Assembly (NCBI GenBank): GCA_949280095.1
Contig: CASDHD010000002.1
Coordinates: 1-31,051 of the forward strand
Direction: 5' to 3'
Source: an uncultured Bacilli bacterium
Lineage (GTDB): Bacteria; Bacillota_I; Bacilli_A; RF39; UBA660
Length of the DNA stretch: 31,051 nucleotides
Made by a program: the position numbers and the translations under genes. The notes under the pieces were generated by a model that saw only the letters and a list, made by a program, of their open reading frames with translations, had not been told where the DNA came from and made no database searches. This document shows, in pieces, positions 30,202 through 31,051 of this stretch; position 1 is the stretch's first letter; the number at the start of each line of letters is the position of its first letter.

Positions 30202-31051
30202 TTATATATTATTTTTACCTTTTCTACCATATGGATTTCTTGCTAAATTTCTATTTTCATATTTAAAAGTAACTTCTTGTACTACATCATATTTATATTT
30301 AATAGTGATATTTCTATCTTTATCAATCACTATCTTGTCTATAAGAGTATAAATCAATTCTTTTTTAGGTTTATTTAAATCTAATAGTTTTTTAATCTTT
30401 TTCGTATAATCTGGTAAAACACTACTTTTATTTTTTATTTTATATTTTTTTACTTGTTCATTTTCAATACTTTCATTTATCTGTTTCAGTTTGTTTTCCG
30501 ATTCATTTGCTAATACCTTATAAGTATCTGCAGAAATTACACCATCACACCTGTCATTATATAGAGTTGTTAATCTATTAGTTATTTTGTCTTTTTCAAT
30601 TTGTAATTCCTTAATAACTTTATCGACATCAGATGTTTCTTTATGAATATTTTTAACAACTTCATTATTTAATTCATTTAAATCAAGTTCTTTAATAAAT
30701 TTAGATAATGATTTATTTATTTGCTCTAGAATTTGTTCTTCTAAATAATTATATGGATAAAAATGCGAATAGCATCTTCCTCTTACTGGGTCTCTAGAAT
30801 ATCTATTACAATTAACTGACCAATAATCTAACTTTTGTCTATAAAGGACTGTTAGTCTATTTTGGCATTCTTTGCAAAACAATTTGCCTTCTAACAGTCT
30901 TTTTTCTCTGTTTGTCTTAACTTCATAATTTCTAGTATTTCTTTTTCTTAAAGTATTAACATAATTAAAGGTATCTTTATCTACTAGTGCTTCATGCGTA
31001 TTTTCAACTATTATCCATAACTTTTCATCTAAAGTTATTTTCTTTTTAGAT
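30202..31051 (-). CDS. Large serine recombinase, C-terminal part (runs off the window)
   Basis: The frame stays open to the window edge (283 residues visible). It begins with KKKITLDEKLWIIVENTHEA and DTFNYVNTLRKR (end of the Recombinase domain), then a zinc ribbon with LFCKECQNRL and NCNRYSRDPVRGRCYSH (four Cys), then the long coiled coil (about residues 110-200 of the visible part, DVDKVIKELQIEKDKITNRL) and the C-terminal strand domain (LIDKIVIDKDRNITIKYKY). The catalytic N-terminal domain with its Ser lies beyond 31051. These enzymes integrate and excise phages and transposons at att sites. Confidence 0.9.
   Translation of the reverse strand, partial: SKKKITLDEKLWIIVENTHEALVDKDTFNYVNTLRKRNTRNYEVKTNREKRLLEGKLFCKECQNRLTVLYRQKLDYWSVNCNRYSRDPVRGRCYSHFYPYNYLEEQILEQINKSLSKFIKELDLNELNNEVVKNIHKETSDVDKVIKELQIEKDKITNRLTTLYNDRCDGVISADTYKVLANESENKLKQINESIENEQVKKYKIKNKSSVLPDYTKKIKKLLDLNKPKKELIYTLIDKIVIDKDRNITIKYKYDVVQEVTFKYENRNLARNPYGRKGKNNI

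Larger units (their letters stand above)
29697..31051. mobile_element. End of an element carrying a large serine recombinase
   Basis: The amidase homology stops at about 29696, and to its right lie an inverted repeat (29723-29768), an unknown gene and the serine recombinase, which reads toward this boundary. That is the usual layout of the integrase end of elements moved by large serine recombinases. The other end is beyond the window, so its size and cargo are unknown. Confidence 0.65.

Noticed and set aside
1..31051. Use of UGA as a Trp codon (Mycoplasma code)
   Set aside because: Intact genes end in TGA (for example the GGDEF gene at 7742-7744 and the nucleotidyltransferase at 12352-12354), no recognisable protein needs TGA read through, and the only tRNA-Trp has anticodon CCA.
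1..31051. CRISPR array
   Set aside because: No set of short direct repeats with regular unique spacers is seen; the repeated DNA at 28755-29364 encodes LysM domains.

Overview
The window is about 31 kb of very AT-rich DNA from a low-GC Gram-positive bacterium, most likely an uncultured gut member of the Bacilli or Mollicutes-like side of the Firmicutes (RF39 or Erysipelotrichia type; this placement is inference). The support is the rlmB-sigH-secE-nusG-rplKAJL order, strong GGAGG ribosome binding sites, a sortase with its cell-wall substrate, a CwlJ-like hydrolase and sigma-A type promoters. UGA is a normal stop here: several intact genes end in TGA and the only tRNA is tRNA-Trp with anticodon CCA. 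The Mycoplasma code is therefore not in use.

Bases 1-18170 are almost all on the minus strand and are mostly core genome. From right to left in transcription order they hold: three unrecognised helical/coiled-coil genes (18155-15923); pcrA, an unknown gene, a nucleotidyltransferase and ligA (15845-10362); a small membrane protein, a membrane protein with a degenerate GGDEF domain and a YihY-family membrane protein (10280-6897); a small unknown gene (6694-6431); then rlmB, a SigH-like sigma factor, a small unknown gene, secE, nusG, a gene with two opposite frame changes, and rplK-rplA-rplJ-rplL. Two ribosomal-protein control RNAs are readable: an L1 operator ahead of rplK, and an L10 leader ahead of rplJL with its own consensus promoter inside the end of rplA. 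A terminator follows rplL, and the next 600 bases hold only what looks like a decayed coding remnant. rpoB is not next to rplL.

Bases 18171-31051 are more accessory. They contain a 5'(3')-nucleotidase-like HAD protein, a thioester-domain/SpaA-repeat surface protein with a sorting signal of the form VPSTG and an adjacent sortase that lacks the usual Arg, a CmpB-type membrane protein divergent from a DUF2975/XRE/DUF4173 operon with a shared symmetric operator-like sequence, a DUF2441-like gene, an unknown gene and a Fic AMP-transferase gene downstream of tRNA-Trp, a CwlJ-like hydrolase, and an AbiG-type abortive-infection pair whose AbiGi (antitoxin) gene is split by a frameshift. At the right edge, an amidase/LysM gene has lost its N-terminal half exactly where a mobile element begins; that element carries a large serine recombinase running off the window and one unknown gene.

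The most noteworthy points are the AbiG pair with a broken AbiGi frame, the amidase gene apparently interrupted by a serine-recombinase element, the TED adhesin/sortase pair with an odd sorting motif and an Arg-less sortase, the three-gene helical-repeat cluster, and the DUF2441-like/140-residue/Fic cassette beside tRNA-Trp.
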